Below are positions 1 through 6,324 of a stretch of DNA of 14,050 bases, one piece after another. The translations under genes and the position numbers were made by a program. The notes under the pieces were generated by a model. The model made no database searches. It saw only the letters and a program-made list of their open reading frames with translations, and was not told the origin of the DNA. Location: the NCBI GenBank assembly GCA_020024055.1, contig JAHHUI010000030.1, positions 1 through 14,050 on the forward strand. Direction: 5' to 3'. How positions within the stretch are numbered: position 1 is the first letter of the stretch; every line of letters begins with the position of its first letter. Origin of the DNA: Spirochaetaceae bacterium (GTDB lineage Bacteria; Spirochaetota; Spirochaetia; WRBN01).

Positions 1-173
1 TAATTTATGAAAATTCATGAGCAATTATTTTTTCATATCTATATCTGAAAAATCTTGACTGAATTTATGGGGTAAAGTTTTCAATATTATACAGGGCATG
101 CGCCGAAATTAAGTACATAGGCTTAAGCAAATTATCTTTTGCCAGAAAGGAAATTGGGCTTTGGAGCAGTTTT

Positions 174-1082
174 ATGAAAAAACTCTGTATTTTATGTGTC
201 TTGTTCTTTTTAGCCGCATGCGATCTATCCACCACTACCTGCAAGGCCATCACAAAGTCGAATGAAAACTTGACCAAGCAAAGCCTGGATACACGCATAA
301 TGGAAGAAGGTGAATCTACAGCGACCAATGTACTTAAAGAAGATATTCAATTTCCCATCTGGTGGGTGCAGCAAGATTTTCAGCATGGCAACAGCCCCAA
401 GGCAGTTGTCTTTTTCACTGATGGACGCATCTATGCACGAGAAACACAAGGTGAACGCCTGAAGCCCGTGGGCACATGGACTTATGACCCCACATATCAG
501 CGTATTTTCACTTCTTTGGGTGCAGATGAGAATTTAAAAGTGGGTACTCAAAACGACGGCAGCTGGGATGGAAAAATTCATTTTCAAGAGATGCAGCTGA
601 TACGCGGATCGGCAGACTATACCACGGCTAATATCCTGGGAAAATACATCAGCAATCTAGAAAGCACAGAAAATATCTATCAAAATTTTGTATATACACG
701 AAACAGAGCCAAAGTGATGACCATATACGGTATGCAATTTCTGCCCCGGGGCACATTAAAATTTGCCGGTATTGTAGAAGGAACAGCCCAGGATTTACAG
801 ATCTTATGGCAAGAAGAAGACAATGAAAAGCTTTTCAAGTGGCGCATCGCGCCTCTGGGTGACGCCATTGAATTCTATGACCTGCCGGAGCCGTTCAGCG
901 GCTTGATGATGGAGGCAAAATATAATGGCCATGGTGCCGATGATCCTATTATGATTCGTACCTTTGCACATACAAATATGCCTGTTTACAAAAAAACAAA
1001 CATACAATCTGACTATAAAAAGCTAGAAATTATGAAAAATTCCGGCGGTCATGCTTTAATGACATTGCTGAATAAAGACTAA
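174..1082 (+). CDS. Predicted lipoprotein of unknown function
   Basis: The 302-residue product begins with a lysine-containing n-region and a short hydrophobic stretch ending in the lipobox LAAC, so Cys16 should be lipidated and the protein membrane-anchored on the periplasmic side. Asp follows the Cys; in enterobacteria Asp at +2 keeps lipoproteins in the inner membrane, but that rule may not hold in this organism. The mature part has many Trp and Tyr residues and repeated short strand-like segments, such as VVFFTDGRIYARE and LKPVGTWTYDP. This suggests a beta-rich fold like other small envelope lipoproteins. I recognise no catalytic motif and no named family. The ATG has a GGAG seven bases upstream. 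The gene stands alone and is followed by its own terminator. Gene reality is well supported; function is unknown. Confidence 0.85.
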   Translation: MKKLCILCVLFFLAACDLSTTTCKAITKSNENLTKQSLDTRIMEEGESTATNVLKEDIQFPIWWVQQDFQHGNSPKAVVFFTDGRIYARETQGERLKPVGTWTYDPTYQRIFTSLGADENLKVGTQNDGSWDGKIHFQEMQLIRGSADYTTANILGKYISNLESTENIYQNFVYTRNRAKVMTIYGMQFLPRGTLKFAGIVEGTAQDLQILWQEEDNEKLFKWRIAPLGDAIEFYDLPEPFSGLMMEAKYNGHGADDPIMIRTFAHTNMPVYKKTNIQSDYKKLEIMKNSGGHALMTLLNKD

Positions 1083-1105
1083 AAATAAAACCGCCTTTCT
1101 TTTCT

Positions 1106-1135
1106 CCCTGCTTTTTCCGGGCAGGGTTTATTTTT
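1106..1135 (+). terminator. Rho-independent terminator after the lipoprotein gene
   Basis: Six-base stem CCCTGC (1106-1111) pairs with GCAGGG (1121-1126) across a nine-base loop, followed directly by the T-rich run TTTATTTTT. It lies 24 bases after the lipoprotein stop codon and ends just before the promoter of the peptidase gene. Confidence 0.75.
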
Positions 1136-1142
1136 CGGGTAT

Positions 1143-1171
1143 TTGCTAAATTCTTTTGTTTAATCTATAAT
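1143..1171 (+). promoter_or_regulatory. Sigma70-type promoter for the M28 peptidase gene
   Basis: TTGCTA (1143-1148) is separated by 17 bases from a perfect TATAAT (1166-1171). Transcription would start near 1178, giving a leader of about 80 bases. That leader holds the eight-codon ORF described separately. Confidence 0.6.
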
Positions 1172-1230
1172 AATTATGGGGTAATCTGCCGAAAAGCGCT
1201 GCCCTTTTTATTTATTATCCGCAGAAGACA

Positions 1231-1257
1231 ATGGAATTCCATTTGCAGATCCCTTGA
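1231..1257 (+). other. Eight-codon upstream ORF ending one base before the peptidase start
   Basis: ATG at 1231 opens a reading frame encoding MEFHLQIP and stops at TGA 1255-1257, one base before the ATG at 1259. AGAAG lies about four bases ahead of this ATG, whereas no purine-rich Shine-Dalgarno is visible before 1259. The first 12 bases are a perfect palindrome, ATGGAATTCCAT. Reinitiation from the short ORF is a possible way to translate the peptidase. This is inference from sequence only, and such short ORFs arise easily by chance. Confidence 0.25.
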
Positions 1258-1258
1258 T

Positions 1259-2170
1259 ATGAATGATTTACCGCCAGACCTGTTCCAAGATTTGCAAGCT
1301 TTCATTGAAACGAAAGATCGGTTTGAATTTCTGCGAGACTGGCTGCTGCGCTGTGGCATCACGGGCCGAAAAATAGAACTGCATGGCCATCGGCATCTTT
1401 TAGTGCGCTTCAATCAGCACAATTATTCCCCTTATGAAAAAACAAAAGTTTTCGTGGCCCATTACGACCGTGTGCCCGGCACTCCGGGCGCCAATGACAA
1501 CAGCGCAGCAGTGTTCCAGCTTTTGTGCCATGCCGGGCGCACATCACAGGCACCCACGCATAATAATTTACAAATTCTTTTTACTGACGGCGAAGAATTG
1601 CTGGAAGGTGCACATCCAAATAAACAAGGATCGTATCTTTTATCTATGCTGCTGCGCGAACAGGGTGTGAAGAATTGTCGTTTTTATGTATTTGACATGT
1701 GCGGCATTGGAGACACTGTTGCCATTGGCGGGGCCGGTAGTTTGCTCTTGCAGCAAGCCCGCCGGGATGGCCTGATTCCCGCCGCTTTCTATAATTTTGC
1801 CATTGGCGAGCTTCAGCAGACTGCGGCGCAGATTCGTGAATTCCAAGGGCGACCGGCTGACTGGATTTACAGTTCATTTTCGGATGATTTAGGTTTGCTC
1901 CTGGGGGGATATCCGGCTGCATGTATTTCCGTGCTGCCCACAGCCGAAGCAGCCCTGGCGCATCAAAACTGGCAGGAAGTGATGAAAAATGAAAGTGCCA
2001 TGATGAGCCTGAAAAAGGGCTATTTAAATCCTAATTTTCAAAAGGTGATTCACGCCATGCTGCCCCAGACATGGAAAACCTGGCATTCCCCCGCCGACAG
2101 AATAGAACTTTTGGAAAAACGTGCCTTTGTTTTAATGGAAAATTTCCTCACTTTCCTCACAGAATACTAG
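1259..2170 (+). CDS. M28-family zinc aminopeptidase-like protein, cytoplasmic
   Basis: The 303-residue product carries the expected M28 order of metal and catalytic residues. These are His68-x-Asp70 (AHYDRVPG), the bridging Asp80 in GANDNSA, Glu112-Glu113 in TDGEELL, Asp146 in FDMCG and a C-terminal His276 in TWHSPAD. Such enzymes use two zinc ions to remove N-terminal amino acids or split related amide bonds; the substrate here cannot be read from sequence. There is no signal peptide or membrane segment, so it should be cytosolic, unlike many secreted M28 peptidases. The ATG at 1259 has no clear Shine-Dalgarno, and no better in-frame start is seen. It has its own promoter and is separated from efp by about 100 bases including a hairpin. 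Family assignment is fairly certain; activity is inferred. Confidence 0.85.
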   Translation: MNDLPPDLFQDLQAFIETKDRFEFLRDWLLRCGITGRKIELHGHRHLLVRFNQHNYSPYEKTKVFVAHYDRVPGTPGANDNSAAVFQLLCHAGRTSQAPTHNNLQILFTDGEELLEGAHPNKQGSYLLSMLLREQGVKNCRFYVFDMCGIGDTVAIGGAGSLLLQQARRDGLIPAAFYNFAIGELQQTAAQIREFQGRPADWIYSSFSDDLGLLLGGYPAACISVLPTAEAALAHQNWQEVMKNESAMMSLKKGYLNPNFQKVIHAMLPQTWKTWHSPADRIELLEKRAFVLMENFLTFLTEY

Positions 2171-2176
2171 AATTTT

Positions 2177-2198
2177 GTGCCTTAAAATCTTAAGGCAC
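2177..2198 (+). terminator. Hairpin after the peptidase gene, possible weak terminator
   Basis: A perfect nine-base stem, GTGCCTTAA (2177-2185) with TTAAGGCAC (2190-2198), encloses the loop AATC. It sits seven bases after the peptidase stop. The following bases (TAGACATTT) are not a proper T run, so termination may be weak. The hairpin directly abuts the proposed -35 box of efp. Confidence 0.45.
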
Positions 2199-2227
2199 TA
2201 GACATTTAGTGGTGATTTTGCTACCAT
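2199..2227 (+). promoter_or_regulatory. Candidate efp promoter with extended -10
   Basis: TAGACA (2199-2204), a 17-base spacer and TACCAT (2222-2227), with TG one base before the -10 box. This predicts a leader of about 40 bases for efp. Both boxes deviate from consensus, so the call is tentative. Confidence 0.45.
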
Positions 2228-2273
2228 ACACAATGGCTGTTTACAGCAGATTTTTTCAGATTGGGGAGCTTAT

Positions 2274-2840
2274 ATGGGTATTATTGTTATGCAGGAAATT
2301 AAACCGGGTGTATCATTCATTTTGGATGGCCAGCCATTCATTGCATTAAAAAGTGAATTTTCAAAATCCGGCCGAAATGCCGCCGTGATGAAATTAAAAA
2401 TCCGCAATCTGTTTAATGGGCAAATTATTGAAAGCGTGTATAAAGCCGCAGACAAAGTGGAAGAAATTGTGCTGGACCTGCGCCCCATGCAATTCTCTTA
2501 TCAGGAAGGAAATAATTATATTTTCATGGATAATGAGACATTTGACCAGGTGGAAGTGTCCAAGGAAGACCTGGGTACAGCCGTGAATTATATCGTGGAC
2601 AATATGGAATTTGAAATCGGCTTTTATGAAGGCCGCGCCGTGGATGTGCGCCTGCCTATCACTGTCGAGCGCGTGATCACAGAAACAGAGCCCGGCCTGA
2701 AAGGCGACACTACCGGGCGCACCCTCAAGCGCGCCAAAATTGAAACAGGATACGAGCTTATGGTGCCTTTATTCTGTGAAAACGGCACAAAAATCAAGAT
2801 TGATACACGCAATGGTGAGTATCTGGAAAGGGTGAAATAA
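2274..2840 (+). CDS. efp: Elongation factor P, arginine-tip (EarP) type
   Basis: The 188-residue protein is full length for EF-P, with its usual three beta domains. It binds stalled ribosomes between the P and E sites and helps form peptide bonds at consecutive prolines. The family end GDTTGRTLKRAKIETG and the C-terminal DTRNGEYLERVK are clear. The tip loop of domain I reads SKSGRNAAV, so the modified position is Arg34 rather than Lys. Pseudomonas EF-P has the same KSGRNAAV loop, where the arginine is rhamnosylated by EarP using dTDP-rhamnose. The start at 2274 is supported by GGGGAG about six bases upstream and by alignment of the conserved Gly12; Met6 would make the protein too short. It appears to be a single-gene unit. 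Its modification is inferred, because no earP lies in the window. Confidence 0.96.
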   Translation: MGIIVMQEIKPGVSFILDGQPFIALKSEFSKSGRNAAVMKLKIRNLFNGQIIESVYKAADKVEEIVLDLRPMQFSYQEGNNYIFMDNETFDQVEVSKEDLGTAVNYIVDNMEFEIGFYEGRAVDVRLPITVERVITETEPGLKGDTTGRTLKRAKIETGYELMVPLFCENGTKIKIDTRNGEYLERVK

Positions 2841-2850
2841 AACAACAAAC

Positions 2851-2880
2851 TTGACCCTGTGAAACAAATTGTTTTATATT
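2851..2880 (+). promoter_or_regulatory. groES promoter overlapped by a 13-base palindrome
   Basis: TTGACC (2851-2856) and TATATT (2875-2880) are 18 bases apart. The bases AAACAA-A-TTGTTT (2862-2874) form a perfect inverted repeat filling the spacer up to the -10 box, a natural position for a repressor. The promoter starts 10 bases after the efp stop. No CIRCE element (TTAGCACTC-N9-GAGTGCTAA), the usual HrcA operator, is present. Confidence 0.55.
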
Positions 2881-2890
2881 ATGAAAAATA

Positions 2891-2903
2891 GCCGCAGAGC
2901 GGC
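2891..2903 (+). other. Small hairpin in the groES leader
   Basis: GCCGC (2891-2895) and GCGGC (2899-2903) pair around AGA. The hairpin lies in the predicted leader about 15 bases before the AGAGAGG ribosome-binding site. It does not cover that site, so an RNA-thermometer role is not supported directly. mRNA stabilisation is one alternative. Confidence 0.35.
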
Positions 2904-2932
2904 ATGGAAAAAACAATCAGAGAGGTATAATC

Positions 2933-3196
2933 ATGACCATAAAGCCATTGGCTGATCGTGTTTTGGTGAGAGTTGAACTGGCTGAAAAGAAAACCGCCGG
3001 CGGCATTTTCATCCCCGACACAGCACAGGAAAAAACACAGACGGGGATTGTTGTTTCTATCGGTGACGATGATGACATCAAGGTGTCTCCCAATGACAAG
3101 GTAATGTTTAACAAATATGCCGGTTCCCCGGTGAAAATTGATTCCGTTGAGCATCTTATTCTGGAATTTAAAGATATTATCGCGATTATTTCTTAA
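2933..3196 (+). CDS. groES: Co-chaperonin GroES, stand-alone
   Basis: The 87-residue product is a complete GroES, the seven-fold cap that closes the GroEL folding chamber. The N-terminal IKPLADRVLV, the mobile loop around residues 16-35 with the GroEL-contacting Ile-Phe-Ile (25-27), and the core KYAGSPVKID are all present. The roof loop is short and acidic (GDDDD). AGAGAGG lies about eight bases before the ATG. Most bacteria have groES-groEL operons, but here a strong terminator follows at once and no groEL is in the window. I recall the same separation in treponemes, and the loop sequence also resembles theirs. The partner GroEL must be encoded elsewhere in the genome. Confidence 0.96.
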   Translation: MTIKPLADRVLVRVELAEKKTAGGIFIPDTAQEKTQTGIVVSIGDDDDIKVSPNDKVMFNKYAGSPVKIDSVEHLILEFKDIIAIIS

Positions 3197-3214
3197 ATTT
3201 CCTTCATCACAGAA

Positions 3215-3251
3215 AGAAAGACCGTGTTTAACACGGTCTTTCTCTTTTGTT
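3215..3251 (+). terminator. Strong rho-independent terminator after groES
   Basis: A perfect 12-base stem, AGAAAGACCGTG (3215-3226) with CACGGTCTTTCT (3232-3243), encloses the loop TTTAA and is followed by CTTTTGTT. It lies 18 bases after the groES stop and isolates groES from the tRNA gene. Confidence 0.9.
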
Positions 3252-3258
3252 AAAGTTC

Positions 3259-3288
3259 TTTACAAGGGTAACATTTTTTTGTTAGAAT
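3259..3288 (+). promoter_or_regulatory. Promoter of the tRNA-Cys gene
   Basis: TTTACA (3259-3264) and TAGAAT (3283-3288) are 18 bases apart, and the -10 box ends 13 bases before the mature tRNA. The spacer contains a run of seven T. Confidence 0.6.
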
Positions 3289-3301
3289 AATCTGACAATT
3301 C

Positions 3302-3373
3302 GGCGTCATACCCAAGTGGTAAGGGAGAGGTCTGCAAAACCTTTATGCATGGGTTCGAATCCCATTGGCGCCT
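3302..3373 (+). tRNA. tRNA-Cys (anticodon GCA)
   Basis: A full cloverleaf of 72 bases can be folded. The acceptor stem GGCGTCA (3302-3308) pairs with TGGCGCC (3366-3372) with one G-U pair. The D stem is CCC with GGG. The anticodon stem GAGGT (3327-3331) with ACCTT has loop CTGCAAA, so the anticodon is GCA (3334-3336). The T stem ATGGG with CCCAT has loop TTCGAAT. The discriminator base is T, the known identity base for cysteine tRNAs. CCA is not encoded, so it must be added after transcription. Confidence 0.97.
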
Positions 3374-3402
3374 GTTTCACAGCCCTCGGATAAAATTATT
3401 TT

Positions 3403-5058
3403 TCAGCCGATATCAGAGCGCAGCGTCTCGAGCATAAAGTTTTCTAATTTCTTTGTCCGCTCCTCAATATCATCCTTACCCCAAGTGCCTTGTTCTACCT
3501 TATCACAAATGTCCTTCACATGACGCAGGACGATTAATTCATTTTTATATTCTTTCAGCTTTTCTTTAATAGGTTTATTAGACACGCTGCTGTTGCTAGA
3601 CTGGGGAATAAGAATTAAATTGCCCAGCGCCTGTAAACAATTTTGCTTAAATTTTTCATCATATTCTTTACCCGCGGGGGGTTTTTGAGGGGCAATATGC
3701 TCAAGTGACGGCGTTTTCATATCACAAAAACTGAGATCCGGCAAAGCTTGTTTTGTTTCCGTCTTCCATAAATGATATTCGTATTTATACAAAACATAGC
3801 GGGTTACACTTCTTCTGTGATAGGCATTTTTAATAAATTCATCCTTGACAGCGCGCTTATAGTTTTCATCATTCCAATGTTTCCACCAGTCATCATTGTT
3901 GATAAACAGGTGGTCTTTAATTGCCCGGGCAATATCAATCCCATCATGCTCGAACATCCAGTTAATTCTTGTGAGTAATTCAGCCCTGGTGGAAATCAGC
4001 TTATGGCGAAAAAGTAAATGTTCCAAATTCCGGAACAGCTTAACTTTCTGATCATCAAGAGTGCTGTTTAAATAATCCCGAATAATAAATGGCCGGAATA
4101 AGTCTGTGATACCCAGGTAATGCAGAGCCCGGATGGTATGCGACAAGTCTTTATTTTTATTCTCTGTTCCATCCTTAATACATCGCTCGTAAGCCTCGAC
4201 GGATTGGACAAGCAAATTTGAAAATTTCTCAATATTCTTGACAATATCGTCCTTTTTCAGATCGTTTTTCAAATCGTTTGCAGACTTATCATATCCGAGA
4301 TTGTTGAAATAAATACGCGCCGTATCACGCAGCAGGCTTTCCTCGTCATAATGATAATGTATTCTTTCCAAAATTTGGTAAATTTTTGTAATTCTGCGCG
4401 TTAACTTCTCGATTTGATCCTCTTTGCCCTGCAGATAGAGCTCATACATACACAGTGTCTTGAATTTCTCAAAATTATTAACCGGTTTTCCTCGGTCATT
4501 TTCAAAAATGAAACGTCTGACCGTGTCCATTTTATTTTCCATGATCTGTATGGTGCATTCGGTTTCTAAAAGCATTGTATAGACGGTTTCAGGCTCAACT
4601 TCTTTACTTTCGATTTTCTTAACAAAATATTGATGCGCCTGCAGGCAGCGGCGCATTGAGGCCGTCTCCGCCTCATCCGGATCTTTCTTCCGGGACAAAT
4701 CAGCCTCGATGATATCATTTTGAAAAGCGTCTTGCTCATTCTCTCCCGTGGAAAAATTATTCAGATCAACATCCTTTCCGTCTAATAATTTTTGCAGAAT
4801 ATTTAAAATAATCACCATGGTGGTGATACGCTGCTGGCCGTCAACAATACTATATTTCTCATTTTCTTTCTCTAATAAAATATGCCCGATAAAATACCGG
4901 GAACTTTTCTGTTCAGAGAAATCCTTAATATCCAGCCAAAACTGCTCATATTGTTTTTCTTCCCAGGAATAAACTCTTTGATAAGGGGGAATAATTAATT
5001 TATAACCGTTTAATAATTCTTTGACATTCTTTTTCCCCAGATTTCCTTCAAAACTCAT
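3403..5058 (-). CDS. DUF262-DUF1524 protein, GmrSD-like restriction candidate
   Basis: The 551-residue product has an N-terminal DUF262 domain (ParB/Srx-like nucleotidase fold). It shows IPPYQRVYSW (about 23-32), YFIGHILLE (about 55-63) and the hallmark IVDGQQRITT (71-80). The C-terminal DUF1524 domain carries HNH-type nuclease residues: His454 in LEHIAPQ, Asn480 in LGNLILI and Asn494 to Lys500 in SNKPIKEK. One-chain proteins of this build include type IV restriction enzymes such as GmrSD, which use nucleotide hydrolysis to cut modified phage DNA. Others occur in phosphorothioate-linked and BREX-linked defence. AGGAG lies upstream of the ATG. The gene stands alone, convergent with tRNA-Cys, with its stop 29 bases from the tRNA. 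No integrase or methyltransferase is nearby. A defence role is inferred from the family, and the target cannot be told. Confidence 0.9.
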   Translation of the reverse strand: MSFEGNLGKKNVKELLNGYKLIIPPYQRVYSWEEKQYEQFWLDIKDFSEQKSSRYFIGHILLEKENEKYSIVDGQQRITTMVIILNILQKLLDGKDVDLNNFSTGENEQDAFQNDIIEADLSRKKDPDEAETASMRRCLQAHQYFVKKIESKEVEPETVYTMLLETECTIQIMENKMDTVRRFIFENDRGKPVNNFEKFKTLCMYELYLQGKEDQIEKLTRRITKIYQILERIHYHYDEESLLRDTARIYFNNLGYDKSANDLKNDLKKDDIVKNIEKFSNLLVQSVEAYERCIKDGTENKNKDLSHTIRALHYLGITDLFRPFIIRDYLNSTLDDQKVKLFRNLEHLLFRHKLISTRAELLTRINWMFEHDGIDIARAIKDHLFINNDDWWKHWNDENYKRAVKDEFIKNAYHRRSVTRYVLYKYEYHLWKTETKQALPDLSFCDMKTPSLEHIAPQKPPAGKEYDEKFKQNCLQALGNLILIPQSSNSSVSNKPIKEKLKEYKNELIVLRHVKDICDKVEQGTWGKDDIEERTKKLENFMLETLRSDIG

Positions 5059-5097
5059 ACGAAATACTCCTTTTTCAAAAATTACAGATTGTCAAAG

Positions 5098-5129
5098 AGT
5101 ATACCATATTACCCCCCCCCCTACTGCAA
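5098..5129 (-). promoter_or_regulatory. Promoter with a G10 tract for the DUF262 gene
   Basis: On the - strand, TATACT (5103 down to 5098) is preceded by TGG, making a perfect extended -10. Upstream are TAATATGG and a run of ten G (C on + at 5112-5121). TTGCAG (5129-5124) lies before the run as a poor -35 candidate (three of six bases). The gap between the boxes is 20 bases, so losing three G would give the ideal 17. The gene's ATG is about 40 bases downstream of the -10. The -10 is convincing; the -35 and any switching are inference. Confidence 0.55.
5112..5121. repeat. Homopolymer of ten C (G on the - strand)
   Basis: Ten consecutive C on the + strand, the longest C/G run I noticed in the window. 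It lies 54-63 bases upstream of the DUF262 start codon and between the candidate promoter boxes. Runs of this length slip readily during replication. Confidence 0.9.
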
Positions 5130-5229
5130 GGTTAAACGATAAAAACCGATCAATGATCATCACCGCAACCGGGGAGAGAGGCAGGGGGAAAAGATAAGGC
5201 GCGTCAGGATTTTTTTAATAAAGAAGCGA

Positions 5230-6213
5230 TTATTTGGCAAATTTTTCCAGGTCTTTGGCGCTTTCCAGGGTTTTCAAAATTTCCTGATAACTCCTGGGCG
5301 AAGTCTCTTTCACGGCGCGCACATCCATCAGCACCACGCGATATTGCCCATCTTGAGGCGAAGCCAAAATAAAAAGATTATCCTGCCTTACGGCAGCAAA
5401 TTGGCTTTTTGTGCGCAGCAGCTTTGCCTGGGCGGCATTGGCACGAACGGCAGAGAGCTTCCCCGCGAAATTGACGCCCTCTGAATCAGAGCGGAATTGA
5501 TAAAATACCTGCATGGCACGGCCATCGGCTGTCATAATGACATAACCCTCAGACACCCAGGCGCCCAGCACCGTTTTGCCCACAGAATTAATACGAATAT
5601 TGCCCCCGGGCTCATTGTTGTATTGAGCGCCATAATTTTGCAAAACCTTGACAACTTCCTTCTTGCTTTGGCCCGGCATGATTAATAAATCTGTATTTTC
5701 CTTGGGTCGTGTGCCCGAAAAATAGCTTTTATCAATACTTTCAATCAGGCCTTTCTCTTCTAATGAAGAAAATTGGGCAAATAATTTTCTGTCAATAATA
5801 CTCAGCAAAAATGAGCCAGACTGAGGGCTGGCATTAACAATTATTTGATTATCATATCCGGCACCATAGCCGTCCTTAAAAGGAATTGGAAAAGGAGAAA
5901 GCTTTAAAATAGCCTCTTCCTGTTTTGCGACAGAAGAAAAAAAGTAGCCAATAATCATCACGCGTTTTTGCTTGTCTAATGAAAGCAAAAGCTGTGAAGG
6001 CGAGGTGCCATTGACCTTTGCACGCAGATTGGTGATGATGGCAATATCGTCATTATGCATCCTGATTGCAGCGCCCACGGTGCCCACATTGATTTCAATG
6101 GCGGAGAGGCTTTCTCCCAATGAAACGGTTAATTCCCGGCTTTGCGCAAAAGACAAATGCGTGAAAAGAATAAATTGTAATAACAGACATATTTTTGCAT
6201 AAGAACGCGGCAT
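5230..6213 (-). CDS. Secreted protein of unknown function
   Basis: The 327-residue product has a clear Sec signal peptide: Arg3 and Lys7, a hydrophobic core from about residue 8 to 22, and a likely cut after SFA at residue 23. There is no lipobox Cys and no later membrane helix, so the mature protein should be periplasmic or exported. Its body is beta-rich and may be duplicated in parts: AAIRMHNDDIAIITN early and FAAVRQDNLFILASP late have similar hydrophobic rhythm, as do NQIIVNASPQSGSFLLSIID and FILASPQDGQYRVVLMDV. I recognise no known domain or catalytic motif. AGAGG lies seven bases before the ATG. It is divergent from the MFS transporter and upstream of the DUF262 gene on the same strand, about 170 bases away. 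Gene reality is sure; function is unknown. Confidence 0.85.
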   Translation of the reverse strand: MPRSYAKICLLLQFILFTHLSFAQSRELTVSLGESLSAIEINVGTVGAAIRMHNDDIAIITNLRAKVNGTSPSQLLLSLDKQKRVMIIGYFFSSVAKQEEAILKLSPFPIPFKDGYGAGYDNQIIVNASPQSGSFLLSIIDRKLFAQFSSLEEKGLIESIDKSYFSGTRPKENTDLLIMPGQSKKEVVKVLQNYGAQYNNEPGGNIRINSVGKTVLGAWVSEGYVIMTADGRAMQVFYQFRSDSEGVNFAGKLSAVRANAAQAKLLRTKSQFAAVRQDNLFILASPQDGQYRVVLMDVRAVKETSPRSYQEILKTLESAKDLEKFAK

Positions 6214-6285
6214 AATGATACCTCTTTTTGTGCAGATTTTTGTTTTGGCTATACTCTTTAATTTTTAAGGGAATTCAAAGAAGTC

Positions 6286-6315
6286 TTGAAATCTCCCCTC
6301 TAATTAGGGTACTAT
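6286..6315 (+). promoter_or_regulatory. Promoter close to the MFS start codon
   Basis: TTGAAA (6286-6291) and TACTAT (6310-6315) are 18 bases apart. The -10 box ends nine bases before the ATG, so the transcript would have a leader of only about three bases. An AGGG at 6306-6309 is too far from the ATG to act as a normal ribosome-binding site. Confidence 0.45.
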
Positions 6316-6324
6316 ATATTCTCT

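Noticed and set aside
55..90. TTGACT at 55-60 and TATTAT at 85-90 as a promoter for the lipoprotein gene.
   Set aside because: The spacing is 24 bases, far from 17, and no better pair was found, so no promoter is listed.
65..1184. The 11-base word TTATGGGGTAA occurs upstream of both the lipoprotein gene (65-75) and the peptidase gene (1174-1184).
   Set aside because: Pairs of identical 11-mers are expected by chance in a window of this size, and no third copy was seen ahead of other genes.
1259..2170. The gene upstream of efp as EarP, the EF-P arginine rhamnosyltransferase.
   Set aside because: Its HYD, GANDNSA, DGEE and WHSPAD motifs are those of M28 zinc peptidases, and its length and motifs do not fit a glycosyltransferase.
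3302..5229. Direct repeat of the tRNA-Cys 3' end flanking the DUF262 gene as an attachment site.
   Set aside because: No second copy of the T-loop/acceptor sequence was found between the DUF262 and secreted-protein genes, and there is no integrase.
5130..5229. Terminator or small gene between the secreted-protein gene and the DUF262 promoter.
   Set aside because: No hairpin with a following T run on either strand and no supported ORF; GATCAATGATC at 5149-5159 is too short a repeat to interpret.
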